Shown in pieces: positions 39,701 through 53,400 of a DNA stretch of 64,000 bases; the first letter of the stretch is position 1, and each line of letters opens with the position of its first letter. A program made the position numbers and the translations under genes. This stretch comes from Glandiceps talaboti (lineage: Eukaryota; Hemichordata; Enteropneusta; Spengelidae): assembly GCF_964340395.1 (NCBI RefSeq), contig NC_135568.1:11680276-11744275 (forward strand). Reading direction: 5' to 3'. Below the pieces are notes generated by a model. That model had not been told where the DNA came from. It searched no databases and saw only the letters and a program-made list of their open reading frames with translations.

Positions 39701-42700
39701 ACTGAGATGGCAAAAGAAAAAGAATATTTTTGAATAAAAGGAGCAAGTTGAAGACCCAACTGGGATAAAACTTTGAGTGTGTAAAACAGTTGTCTGTCAG
39801 AGCTATAGAAAATGGTGATTCTGAATGAATGAATTATCCAATGGGAATCCTCATGGCTTCAGTGATAAGATAACACTAATGTGAGAACCTGGGATTGAAT
39901 CATGGGTCTTTAAAGGCCCAGTTCAGATTAGGATAGTTGTCTGTCAGAGCTATAGAAAATGGTGGTCCTGAACAAATGAATGATCCCATTAATCCTCATG
40001 GCTCCAATGATAAGATAACACTAATGTGAAACCCTGGGATTGAAACCCTGGTATGTAATCAAAACTACATGTCACAGTGATCCATGTGTTCAACTCAGTT
40101 AGTTTCTAATTCTCTTACAAATTTATTTATTTATATTGAAAACACTTCTTGTTACAGTCACCCATATGCTCAACTTAGTTAGTTTCTAAATATCTTATAA
40201 ATTTATTTACAGACAAAACTCTGTAAAACAAACTCAATACTAATTATGAGTATCTATTTTGATTGTTTTTTCAGGCAAAACAGCAACAAATCAATTCACT
40301 TTTGACACAAGCAGATACATTGATAGCATCACAACAAGCCTACAATGAAGTGTATGAAGCTATGGCAGAATCTCTGGGTGAAGCCTGGAAAGATCTAAAT
40401 GCACAGCTTGAAGACAGACGTACATTACTGGACCAGTCAGTGACCTTCCATCAAAGTGCTCAAGAGGTAAGAGTTACTAAAATACTTCATTTTACAAACA
40501 AATGCTGCCAAGACACTTGTGTATTACTGGATCAGTCAGTGACTTTCCAAAAAAGTGCGCAAGATGTAACAATTACTATAATATTTCATTTTACAAACAA
40601 ATACTGCCAAGACACTTGTGTATTACTAGACAAGTCAGTGACGTTCCATCAATGTATGCAAGATGAAAATAAAAGTTTCTGTAATAGTTCATTTTACAAA
40701 CAAGTACAGTTTACTAACAAATGCTGCCAAGACAGACGTACATATCTCGACAAGTCAGTGACTTTCCATCAAAGTGTTCAAGATGTAACAGTTACTATAA
40801 TACTTCATTTTACAAACAAATGTTGACAAGACACATTACATTATTACATCAGTCAGTAACCTTCCATTAAAGTACTCAAGAGGTAAGAGTTATTGTATTA
40901 TACTGGTACTACTTTTAGTATCAATCAATCTGCACCCACCCATTGGAGTTCACTTCTCAGCTATTTCTTTCTCACCAAAGTTGCCTAGTGTCAGCTTGTG
41001 GGGATTTTGACTATCATCTCCCTTCTCACCTAGCATTTCACTGACAGTTGTGTATTCAGACCTAAACTTTAAGGGCAGTAGTCAAAATACCCCATGATGT
41101 GATATTTAGGTTATTCCTAGACTGTAAGATACGTCATGTGAGGGCACTCCATTATGGCGTACCTTACATGGTCATTTTTCCACGGTCATTTCGAAATCCT
41201 GAGATGGCGTTTAGTTGTTTACATGTCAACATTTTTGTGGACTTTTAACTGGATTGAATGTGACTATGTTATAAAATTGAAAATCATAAAATGGTAACAC
41301 ATTAATTGCATCTGCTGTAGTTTGATCATCTTTCTAGTCGGCTATTTGACATACTTCTGTCCTCTATTAAAGGGGAAACCATGGCAACATTTTAGAATTT
41401 TTTACTAAAAATAGCATATAGGTGAAAGTACCACTCACATGTACTGAATTTGTTTTGTGGAAATTGTCAAGTGCAGGAAGTATTTGTAATTTGTGGACCC
41501 ATAATTTTAAACAGTGCAGATAAATAGTCTAGAGTAGATGTAGTAATGACAGACTGCCTATGTGAAGGAATGTGACCAAGTCTGGTTTACTATACACCAA
41601 GCCTTGCTGCAAGTACAGCATACAGTTTTATTGTGAATTTATATCTTTATGTGGTGATTTAAAGTATTTTAATGAGAAACTAAGTGTTTTGTAGGTAAAG
41701 GGAATGTTTCAAATTGTTTCATAAAATGGAACCACTTAATGTGTCTAATAAAAGTACTAAAGTTGTGCTGGATAAGTTAGAGACCAACCTCTAACAAAAA
41801 AACAAAAACGACAAGAAAGAGTGTAAAAAAAATCATTATAAAAGAAAGGAGCAAACAATTCAGTGACTACCAGACAAATGTTTTGAAAAAAAAAAAAAAA
41901 AAAAAATGAAAGAAGTTTAACTTATTGAACACAAGGCATCAAGAATGTTAAAATTGCCATATGGATGAGGATTGGGTAGTTTTAATTTATAAAACAATGT
42001 TATCATGGCTTCCTACTTGACAAATCCATGTGAAACAGCATTGACCAAGTCTGTGTTTGTAACTCAATTCAGAGCAAAAAACTAGAAAATGTGTAAATCG
42101 CTTGTTATTGTACGTACAATAACAAACTTTTTACACATTTATTAATCTTTTGCAATTTATCTAGTTACAAACAAGGACGTTGGATATGTTGTTTCACATT
42201 GATTTTTCAAGTAGGAAGTTATAACTAAATTGTTTTATAAATTAAAAATCCAAAATAAATACTCAATCCTAATCCATATGGCAACTTGAACAAACAAGGG
42301 TGATTTTATAGGTGTTACATTTAGATGTGTTTGATATAATAATTATTTATTTTAGATATTAATAATGTTGTTGTCAAGCTGGTTATTGGGCATTAGCCAT
42401 GTATGTATAACAAAAAAAGTTTCAGTTGTGAGTTTAAGTACATGTTATGTTAAAAAAGAAAACTAAAAGAGAACACATGTAAATGTAATTTCTTTATTTC
42501 ATTTTGTCTTTCTATGTGTAGTTCTCTGAGAGAATGGATGCTGCACTGGAAGAATTCAATACTGTAGCTGTTGCTCAAGATGTACCTACTGCCAAAAGTC
42601 TATTGCAAAAACATCTCGATCTTAAGAAAAGTAAGTATGATTCCATTCCTTGATGCATTAATAGTACCTCTGGTGCACAGCGTAAATGCCCTCGATGTGC

Positions 42701-45700
42701 GCCTTTAATGCAATGCGGCCTTTGTTTGCCTAATATCAATAGAAAGCCTGACAGTCTAGGAGCTAGACTAATGGTTATCTCTCCTCCATGGCCCTTGTTG
42801 AAAAATATGTATTCACAAACCATGTGTGATTTTACTAATTATAGGGACTGTTTTCTCTGCAAGTTTTCCATCCTTCACCTTAATACTGATCGATTATTGT
42901 ATTCTCTAGGTATCTTAGAAGCTTCAATGCATACACTCAACAAAGGTCAAGCACTCCTGGACCGAATCAAAGAAGTCGGCAACCAAATGGATCCACGTTT
43001 CCAGCATGCCACAACAGCAGCATGTTACGGCATCGAACGTGTCATGGAAGAACTTCATGATCGTCGACGTCTATTGGAAGAACTGTGGCTGCGACGTAAA
43101 CTCAAACTTGAACAGTGTCTGTTACTCTGTGAACTCAGTATCGAAGTAGAAGATGTAAGTTGAAATAACTTAGTAATAAAAATTTCTACTTATAGTCAAC
43201 AAATTTCTTGGAAGTGAAGCCCAAATTCTTCATTGTCGCTTGAAAAACACTTGTTATTACATGTGACTCAAAATTATGTATCTGTCTTGACAAGCTACCT
43301 GATACTTTCAATGTTTTGCTAAGTTTTGGAACCCTGTAACAGAAGGGGGGGGGGGGGGGTAAACCTGGTATATCTTGCATATGATATATTTCCATACATC
43401 ATAATTTTGTTGTGGAATGTTGTAAAAACACCTAGCGAACAAAAGCATCTGTATCCGAAGTATATATACAATGTACATGGTATATAATCAACGAAAGAGG
43501 AGAGTACAACACTACTGCATGGATGTGTTGAAGGCATCCACAGATCCACATTCAACCAATTACCATCTAGTTTATTCCAGTAGACTCTGTCTACTTACTA
43601 CCTGTTACAAACACACTGGTAGGGAACTTTCAATTTGTAGAATAACAGAGAACTTAGGTTCATCATCCAGATGAAATATTCTGGATTGAAGTTGCAGTTA
43701 CAATGTATGTGTATCTAATGTAATGTGACCGTTTTCAACCTGTATCTCACCAATGGAATGAAATGTGAGTGTTTTCTCTTCTAGATTTCCGACTGGTTCA
43801 AAACTAGAGGTGAAGACTATATGAAGAGAACAGACATTGGAGACTCGCTTGAAGCCACAGAAAAACTTATCAAAGAACATTTTAAGTTTGAAGAATCAGC
43901 TAGAGTAAGTAGATAGCTATTCCTTCTTTTTAGTGTTGGGGGTGGGGAGGGGGTTGTGGGTTTGGGATGGGGGAATACTTGGCTAAATTGTAGACAGGGA
44001 TGCAGATGTGATTTCTGTGACTTTGTGAAGGCAATTTTATCTCTTATTCACGGATTCATTTCTTAAAGAGAATGCCAGTTCAGGAAATAAAAGGTATTTT
44101 CATTAAACTTTGGGTTCTGGGGAGTCAGTTCATGATTTCATGTCATAATCTTTGCCTGGTTGCCCAAAAACACCAAATTGAAACTCTTTTTCACTTCTAT
44201 TGTTCGTTCAGTGATACACCTTTGCCTCATTTGTCATAGCAGACATGCATATGGATTAGATGAACAATGAATATTCATAACTCCTAAGTACTTATTTCCT
44301 TCAGATAAATAGTCATGAATATGCATTGTTCATCTAATAAATATTCATGTCTGCTAATTTCCATGAGGCAATGGTGTACCACTAAAAGAGAAATAGATCT
44401 AACAAAGAGTTTCAATTTGGTGTTCTTGGGCATCTTAGCGAATATGATATGATGTGAAATCATGAAATGACTCTCCAGAACCCAAAGTAGATGAGAGTAC
44501 CTTTATTTCCGGGAGTGGTGTTCCCTTTTAAGCATTGAATATGTAAATATCTTCAGTAAGCCCTTGTTTGGAAAATTTTCAAACCGAAAAGTGAACCCAT
44601 GTTGAGGGATTTTTTGGTAAAGAAGTATCTGATTTGTGGTGGCACATCCTCATTCACCATTCATTTTTGTTGCATATTTTCATCTCAGGCAATGAACATC
44701 CTCTTGAAAAACTTCTTGTTGATGTGAACAGTCTTCCAGTAGTCTAAAGGATTGTATTCACATAATTTCTGTATGTTATTTTTGTATGCTTTACCAGGCT
44801 TGCTATGGTATGTTGTTATGCAATTAAGATTGATTGATTGATTCACCCCCTACAGTAGTAATCCAAACACTAATATTGTTATATTTGTATCATTTATAGG
44901 AGATCCAAATCAACGTTCAGCGTTTACTTAGAGCAGCTGACAAAGTTGTATCTACTGGTGCTGAAGACACTGAACAGGTCCAGGAACAGACTAAAGTGAT
45001 TGAAACACTTTGTGAAACATTTATTCACAAACTGGAACTTCGCCGTAAGCTGCTACAAATGACTGCTGCATTTTACAGAAATGCTTCAACGGTATATACA
45101 GTTTCTACTCCTACTTTATATTTCCCTATGTCTTGTGAATTACCTGTTGCTGTTAAATACCACGGCTAAATCATGCAGTTTTCACTACCTAAAATGATAC
45201 TTTACCTCAAACTAGGGGGTTAGGTCATACAAATTCACTTTGATCTAAGGGGGTCATATAAAAATTACATAAAGCTAGGGGGAATTAATAAAAAGTTAAC
45301 TTGTCCTAGGGGGTCATATGGTAAAACATTACATAAAATTTGGGGGGGGGGGGGTAAAAAAAAAATTTCATGGAACATACACAAAATGGTTCATACTGAA
45401 AATTAAATATTATATAACAACATGCCTTGTAGGTATGAAGTGAAAGATTCTCTCTTATTTTTGCCCATCGTAGTCCAAAATTATGTGATTTTAAGGCTTG
45501 CCTAGTTGACAATGTTACATGTTAGGTAGTGATAATTGACCTGAAAACATGATAAAGTCAAACTAAAGATTTACCCAGAAGTGAATGCACAAGGTTCTTT
45601 GTCTTATGTTTATTATACATACTTCACCAACACAGTTGGAAAGTTTCATAAACTTAAAACATTAAGAGCCTTGTTTTCAAGCGTTGTGCTTTCTCCATTG

Positions 45701-46907
45701 AGATATTACGTGAGGGAAATTTATGTAGAAAGTGAGTGGGGTCCTTACATGTACACCTAACACTGAAAGATATATTTCTTGTGTTCAGACTCAGAGTGTA
45801 TGTTTGTTACCACATATATGATAGAATAGACCTGTTGTCGGTTCCAAGATGCATTGCCCGTCTCTCCTTGGAAGTTGGAATGCCATATATTGTGTATGAG
45901 CTGAGGGTTTTGCATGTGTGCTACTCAGGGGTGGTTGTCACCTGACCGTACCCTAGGTTCACCTGTAAAATCACTCTCTGTCATTGATGGCGTTTAGTCT
46001 TTTTTCTACAAAATCACTTATAATCAAAGAGGTCAACATGTCTTTCCATCACTTCCTGATGAAAATGTTATTTCAAATGTAATAAAGACAAAGCAAAACT
46101 AAATGTAACAACATAAGTGACATCATCTCGTGCAATGCATCTTGGAACTAAAAAATTGACTATTAAGATGTTGTAGTTGACTCAGGTAGAGTTGGTCTCA
46201 GTTAGATGTGAAATTGAAGTGTTAGCAATGCAGAGGTTGAGGATGCTTGCTTTAAGGAGTGCTTTCATGTTGGATAGAATTGCTATAGGCTATTTTACCT
46301 ATCAGAATGTATTACTGCAAGTATTGTTATTAAATTGTGTGTTGACTCTGTCGTGTACTGCAATTTAAAGATCATGTATCAGGGATGTAGATAAACTTGG
46401 CAGGTAAAACTGGAAAAGTAAGCGGTAATGTCTATGAGGGAGACCTATAGATCTGCCCAACTATGGTATACAGTACTTGAAACAAATAAATTTTAAACAC
46501 AGATTTCTGAAAAAATAGCTTGCAAGAAATTGCCGAGTAGCTGGTTGTTTTGCTGGCTACCTGCCCTTATCTACATCCCAGGTGTATTCTTGCTTTTATG
46601 GTGCCAGCATGAAATGCCCATGTTAGGAAAAGTAGAAATGTGAATTATTGTGATACATGTAGCATAGCATTAAATTGTTCACTAGGCATGTCAGCATGCA
46701 GCATTTGAATCAGAGAAACAATATTCACTGAAAACGCATACTAAACGGACAAAGGCAGACAGAAAGACAGAGACATACAGACAGACAAACAGACAGACAG
46801 AACTAGTCAGCAGACAGTAGGTAGACAGACAGACAGACAAACAGAGATAGCCAGGAGCAAGAGGGGGACAGCGACAGACAGAGAGACAGAGAGACAGAGA
46901 GACAACT

Positions 46908-46945
<38 letters not shown>

Positions 46946-47065
46946 ACCAGTCAGCGGACAGTAGGTAGACAGACAGACAAACAAACAGAGATAGCCAGGA
47001 GCAAGACGGGGGCAGAGACAGACAGACAGACAGACAGACAGAACCAGACACAGACTGACAAATGA

Positions 47066-47120
<55 letters not shown>

Positions 47121-47268
47121 AACAAATAATCAGACAGTGATTGACAGAGATACAGGATGACAGACAGCCAGCTAGACAAGCAAGACAGACACAGCACCAG
47201 ACACAGACTGACAAATGAACAGAGACAGCCAGACAGACAGACAGACAGACAGACAGTGACTGACAGGC

Positions 47269-47303
<35 letters not shown>

Positions 47304-47409
47304 TAATCAACCAGACAGTGACTGACAGACACACAGACAGACAGACAGACAGAGACACAAACACACACACATACACAGACACAGACACAGACACACATAC
47401 AGAGACAGA

Positions 47410-47482
<73 letters not shown>

Positions 47483-50400
47483 TAGATGATCTTCCTTATA
47501 CCAGCAACAAACAAACTTGATAAAGCAAATCACCACTATTGCAACTTTATATGATTTAATATATTAGTGCTATGTAAAGATATTTTAGCTGCTAGCTACT
47601 TGCGAACAAGATAAGCAAACTATAATATCACTGCCTTTTAATATAGATAAAATAATAGCTTATTTGAGATATGTAAAGGACTAGCCAGATATGGCACCCT
47701 GTAATAGCTTCAGGGCTGATGTAGAACTCTTTGCATAGTTACTGCATGACAGGCACTGTAGTGCTTCATCAACTGACTTGGATTGTTGTATGCTTAGTGA
47801 AAATAAAACTGAGTTTATTGAGATCAACAAAATCCCATGGGAGAACAGAGAGGATAAAATATCAACTTAGTTATGTCTGTAATTGTAAATATTTTAGTTA
47901 TTTTATGGTCTGACCATGGTACAGGTATTTGGTGTATGAACACTTGCTGATCATTAATTTCAGTACATTGCTAGCTATAGTTGGATGCCCTCCATGACCT
48001 GTTTTAACATGTATAAATTATCACAAACAAAATCACCATTAAACGATAGATGGCCTCTCTGACCTGTTTTAGTATATAGAAACTATAGCAAACAAAATCA
48101 AGAGAGACCTTGACCCTGACCCCTGACCTTGCTATGAATATTTAGGCATACACGGTCAGTCACTCCGGTTTGGTAGTAAATGTGGATAAATAACACAAAT
48201 TTTGTGTACATGTAGATATACTACAAATGCTAATCTATGCATTTCTTTTTATTGTCATTCCCTCTGTAGGCATTGAGTCATTTAAACCAATTTGAAGTGC
48301 AATTACAGACAAAAGATGTACCAGAAGACAGTCCTGAGTTGGTGGAGAAACATAGTCGTCTGGAGCAAGCTATCTATGAAACATCAGCTCCTGTGCTACG
48401 TGAGGGACATCTACTGCTTGAGAGGGTCGGCAGAGATGTTTCTGGTGGCAGAGGAGTCAATGAAATGTTAGCAACTCTTGAGGTTAGTCTAGATTGTCAT
48501 CGTAGTTTCATTACAGAAGTACCGTCGTAAACTAAAGCCTCTTTTAAAGCACCATTGAAGATGTAATGTCACAGTGTCATGGAAGAAATATCAGCTTTAG
48601 TTTGCGAAAGTGTACAGTAGTAAAAACACTCGGCACGCAGTCTTGAAATTAGGGGAGCCAATACACAACCTTTAACCCAGCTCTTTAAATCTTAATATAC
48701 TGTGAAGTAAAGATTTTGAGATTATGAACAGATCAAATAGATTTGTACAAACTTTGATTGTCACCTTGTTTTTTGTAGACTAAAGTAACACTGCCACAGA
48801 AGTTTTGAACATGCATATATTCTTATATCTGTGTTTGATATGTTGTATATGCGTATTCATGAATGTATCAAATAGATTTGTACAAATTATGACAGTCACC
48901 CTTTTCTCACAGGCCAAAGTAACTTGACTATAGGAGTTGCGTACATATATTCCTAAATCTATGGTTAAACTGCATGTTGAAGAATAGATCAAACTGATTT
49001 GTACAAACTTGGCTTGTTACTCTGTTTTGGTGGTATCTCAGCTACATACAATATTCCTGTTGAAGCTATGTTTGATATGCATAGATGTGAATGGATCAAA
49101 CTGATTTGTACAAACTCTGATTGTCACCCTGTTTTACAGGCTAAAGCAACTCAACTACAGGAGTCTTGTACAGCACATAAAGAAGCTGAGGCGAAAGCAA
49201 AGAGTTCACTCTACGTACAATTTGAAGAACGTTACTCGGTATTATTGATGTGGATGGTCAACGTGGGTGAAGCTTTTCTTTCCTCTCACAGAGATCTAGG
49301 AACTCATATCTCCAACGTAACAGATTTCTTAGAAGAACACGAACAACTTGAAGAAGACATAAGGGTAAGGAGTGCAAATGATCCCTTATCAAGAAACATT
49401 TTAATAACTTGTGCTATCTGATCTCGTCCATGTAAAGGACATTGCACTGCATTATGGGTGAAAAGTTGACAGCGCTCTGTACCATATGACAGGCAGTCGA
49501 TTATGGAAGATTATATGATATTTTGGGTAAAATGTTGATAACAGCTAACTTTGTCCTGTATATTTTAGGGGAACATTTATTGCCAGTTACATTGCATTTT
49601 GGGTAATATGTTGGCAACTCTTTAACTGTACCATATGCTAGGGGGTCAATTATACACAATTTCATTGCATCTTGAGTAAAAAGGTTAACAATTCTCAATG
49701 CTGTACAGTGTGCTAGGGGGTCAATTATAAATTTACCCTATATCAAAAGAATGCTTGGTTTTGAAATTTTACTTTTATTTTCATTTTGACAAGAATCTAA
49801 TATTGTGTGTCACAACTAATAACACTTTGAAATTGCCAAATATTCAAAAAAATTCTTATCAAATGCCGTGCTATCTGTAACTGGAGTAGAACTTTTGTCA
49901 ATCAGACAGCAACAATATATTCACTGAAAATTGATAAAATACCAATAATTAGACATTGTACATGTTAATTAGAGGTCTATTTTATCTATAAGTAGTATAG
50001 TAATAAGTTGAAATTGTGATCACATTGGGTTGCTGATTTTTAGGTGTGGATCCGAACATCAATTTGACTGGAATTGTTGCACCATACTTTTGTAGCATGT
50101 TATGTGTGCTACTATACAAATATGCTTACCCACAGGTGATTCAATACTTTTCAGTGTGTACAATATTACGATTAAGTCACTAAAATGTTTTATGTTTGTG
50201 ATCTTTTTTGCCACAGGATAAGGATGAAGAGGTTGAGGCTGTCCTACAGTCTGTGTCTGAACTGGTAAAATCAGGGGACCAGGAGACACAGACTGTACAG
50301 GGCAAAGTACAACAACTGAAAATACAATGGAAACGTTTAACTGTAACCGTGGAAACACGTATCAAAATAGCTCTTACTCTCGTGGAATTCCATAGAGTTG

Positions 50401-53400
50401 CCAAGCAGGTGAGTGTCATGTTCTTATCTGAATGGTTGGTATTTTTTGTAGCTGTTACTTCAAAGTAAGGTGGTATTACCTCTGAGACTTGATGAAGTCA
50501 ATATCATAATTTAAAGGACAATGCCACCCCAGAAAATAAATGTATTTTCATATTAAAACTAGAATAATTTTATGATTTCTGAGTATAGTGATTTTGCTTG
50601 ATTTCCAAACTCTTTTTGAAAATTTGTCTGAAGGTAATAAGCACTTAGGAGTCAAGAATATTCATTATTAATCTACTGTGCATTGCTGTAAATAATCTCT
50701 AATGATCTCTAGTACATATGTAATAATTTTCAAAACTTTTCTCTTTATGCAGCTTTCCAATGCAATGGACAACATGGATGATATTTTCAAGTCAATAGAA
50801 AGCTTAGACTTACAGAATATTCCTGAAGCCACAGTAACTCACTGGTCTCAGAAATGGACTGAAATCACTGAGCTATACACACTCTTTGAAACTAAAGCTA
50901 ATACATTCCTTAGTGAGGCAAAACTGGTGAGTGTGGTTTCATTTTTGTCCTTTCATGATTTAATGGGGTAATGCATTTCTAGTTTACAAGTTTGAATGAT
51001 CCAAAATACAGTATATTACAAACGTTGAAATTTTCACTAATGATTTATTTTCCCATGTTTCACTGTAAAATAAAAACACAGAAATAAAAGTGACTAAAAT
51101 GCCTGTTTGTACATAAACACAATACACCAGTCTGATAATTAGTAAAAATTGGTCTTTGAGAACTAGTTGAAGAGTGTAAAATTACAAAATTAAATTTTGT
51201 AGTGGCAAAAATATGTAGGTTTACAATGTCCGTTCAAATGCAGGTTTTCTAACAACTTTGATAATGAAATTCTAGTCAAAAAGAACCAAAATATCCTTTA
51301 TCATCAGTTCAAATACGACATTGCTAAAACTTTTTTGTTAGTGTTTTCTGTAAGGTTGTGAAATCCTGATATATACCAAGATTTCCACACTTTGTGCCAT
51401 AATTTTGGTAGGGTGTAGTAAAAAAGGAGAAACATGTTTTTGCGGGTGTTATGGGTTGTAAAATTATCATTTTGTTTGTTTGACAGATCCGGGAAGATCC
51501 AAATCTAAACATTCAAGGTGCTATCAGTCAAGTAGAAGCCATGCTGAAAGATTACCGTGATCGTAAAACTACTTTATCTGATCGTTTTGACTCATGGCAG
51601 ATTCGTATTACTGCCTTTAGAGATTTCAAAATACAATGGGAGCAATTTATCAAAGATTCCAGAAAGGTAAGTGAGATCTGGATTGTCTAGTTATATTTTT
51701 GGTAGGCTATCTTTGCTATGGGCCTTTGAATCATGGAAGTCAGCCAAAATACTATATTCATGGTTGAACAATGAATATTCATGAGAGATGTTTTACGAAG
51801 ATGAGTAAGCACTTAGGGGTCATGAATATTCATCATTCAACCATGAATATATTATTTCTGCTGACTGCCATGGTGCAATAGCCCACAGCAAGATACCCTA
51901 TACAGGCATAAGATCAACTTGATGTTTCTCTAAAATTGCAAGCAATTGTAGGTGATGTAAAATCGTGAAATGACTCTCAAGAACCCATATTTTATGAAAA
52001 TGTCTTTATTACTGGGAGTGTTGTCCCTGTGACTGAATAATTAGCTAAACAGCCAAGTCATTGATATGAAAGTTGCCTTTGTAAGGGCCATTTTGATTCG
52101 TGCTGACTGTACAACCTCATCTCAATTCTGGAAAAATATCCAATGAGTTATCCTCTTATAAAATATGTTGATCTATTTCAGTATGCCATCTATGAAGGCA
52201 ATATTTGACATGCCACTGATGCACAGTAGTTTGTTAAAACCGACCAAAATTTGGTGTTCCCCTATCCCTTACTCTTTGGTGACTCAGGATAAATCCAGTT
52301 GTATCACATCAAGTGACGTAAAAATTGTGTCTTTCATAAGAGTGCACAGTTTTATACTTGACAGTTTTATACTTGACAATAAGCCCTGCACAGTTCAAGT
52401 TTTTGAATCTGATTATAATATAGCTGGGTTGTCATGGTGATTTAAAGTTGGAAAGATTACAATTTTCTATTTTCTTTTCATCTGTAGACTATTGAGTGGA
52501 TTATGAACACAGAAGCTGAATTTTTTCCACAAATAGCTGGTGAACTTGGTAATTCCTTGGAGGAAGCAATCGATAGACAGAACAAATTGTCACAGTTTGA
52601 GAAAACTGTACAGGTAACAATGACTTCTTTTTAACAATTTTACGTAACTACAGCATCTTTGGCAATAACAGCTATTGGAAGTGAGAATTTGTACTGTTGT
52701 AATAACTTCTCCTGTTTTAAACAAACAGTTTGAGCAAAAAACTCTGTTAAGTTTTATACAACTGTGTCTGCATTGATTTTACGCTCATCTTAGAAAGTTA
52801 CATTGGAGCAGTATTTCTGTCAATATCGGCAGTGCAATAGTTACTGAACAATATCTGTATTGGAAGTGAACAGTGTGCCCTCTAAGCCAATTTGACGCAC
52901 ACAATTTCTAGTGACGCACCAAAATTTAGTGTTCCCCTATCTCTTACTATGTGGTGACTCACAAGAAATCCCAGTTTTTATCTCATTTTTATTCACAACA
53001 ACAAAATTTTGCTATCGTTAGAGGGCACATTGGAAGTGAAGATATTGTAATAACAGTTTCTGAAGTAATAGTTACATTGTAAGGCCAGGGTTTTGATTCC
53101 CAGTTCTAACATTAGTGTTATCTTATCAGTGGAGACTTAAAGGCCAGGGTTTCAATCCCAGGTTCTCACATTAGTATTATCTTATCAATAGAGCCATAAG
53201 GACTACATAGGATTATTCTTTTGTTGTGAACCATCTTATTGTGAAAATCTGCCAGACAATCATTTTTCTTAACCAAGTTTAATCCAAATATGATATTCGG
53301 TCTATAATTATTATCTTCAACTATGAATCAAGAAATCAACGAAGTAGACAACTTTTTTCTGACTCTGCTTTAGTCCTAGTTGCTGATATTTAAAATTGTC

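Larger units (their letters stand above)
9324..40274 (+). other. Intron 2 (31 kb, repeat-rich)
   Basis: GT at 9324 and TTTTTTCAG ending at 40274. All open frames inside are under about 145 codons and lie in repeats or lack any recognisable domain. No tRNA or rRNA was recognised. Stretches where I see only unassigned AT-rich sequence include 10830-11540, 11750-12890, 13020-13900, 20300-21350, 22160-22600, 22780-24280, 25210-25720, 28240-29870, 34260-34490, 34700-35400 and 35860-36470. Confidence 0.75.

Noticed and set aside
9324-40274. Nested gene, CRISPR array, tRNA or rRNA within intron 2
   Set aside because: The direct repeats are eukaryotic minisatellites without spacer structure; no coding domain or RNA gene could be recognised.
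46691-47536. 281-codon minus-strand frame rich in Cys, Val, Leu, Ser
   Set aside because: It is a translation of the GACA/CA microsatellite; no non-repetitive domain.
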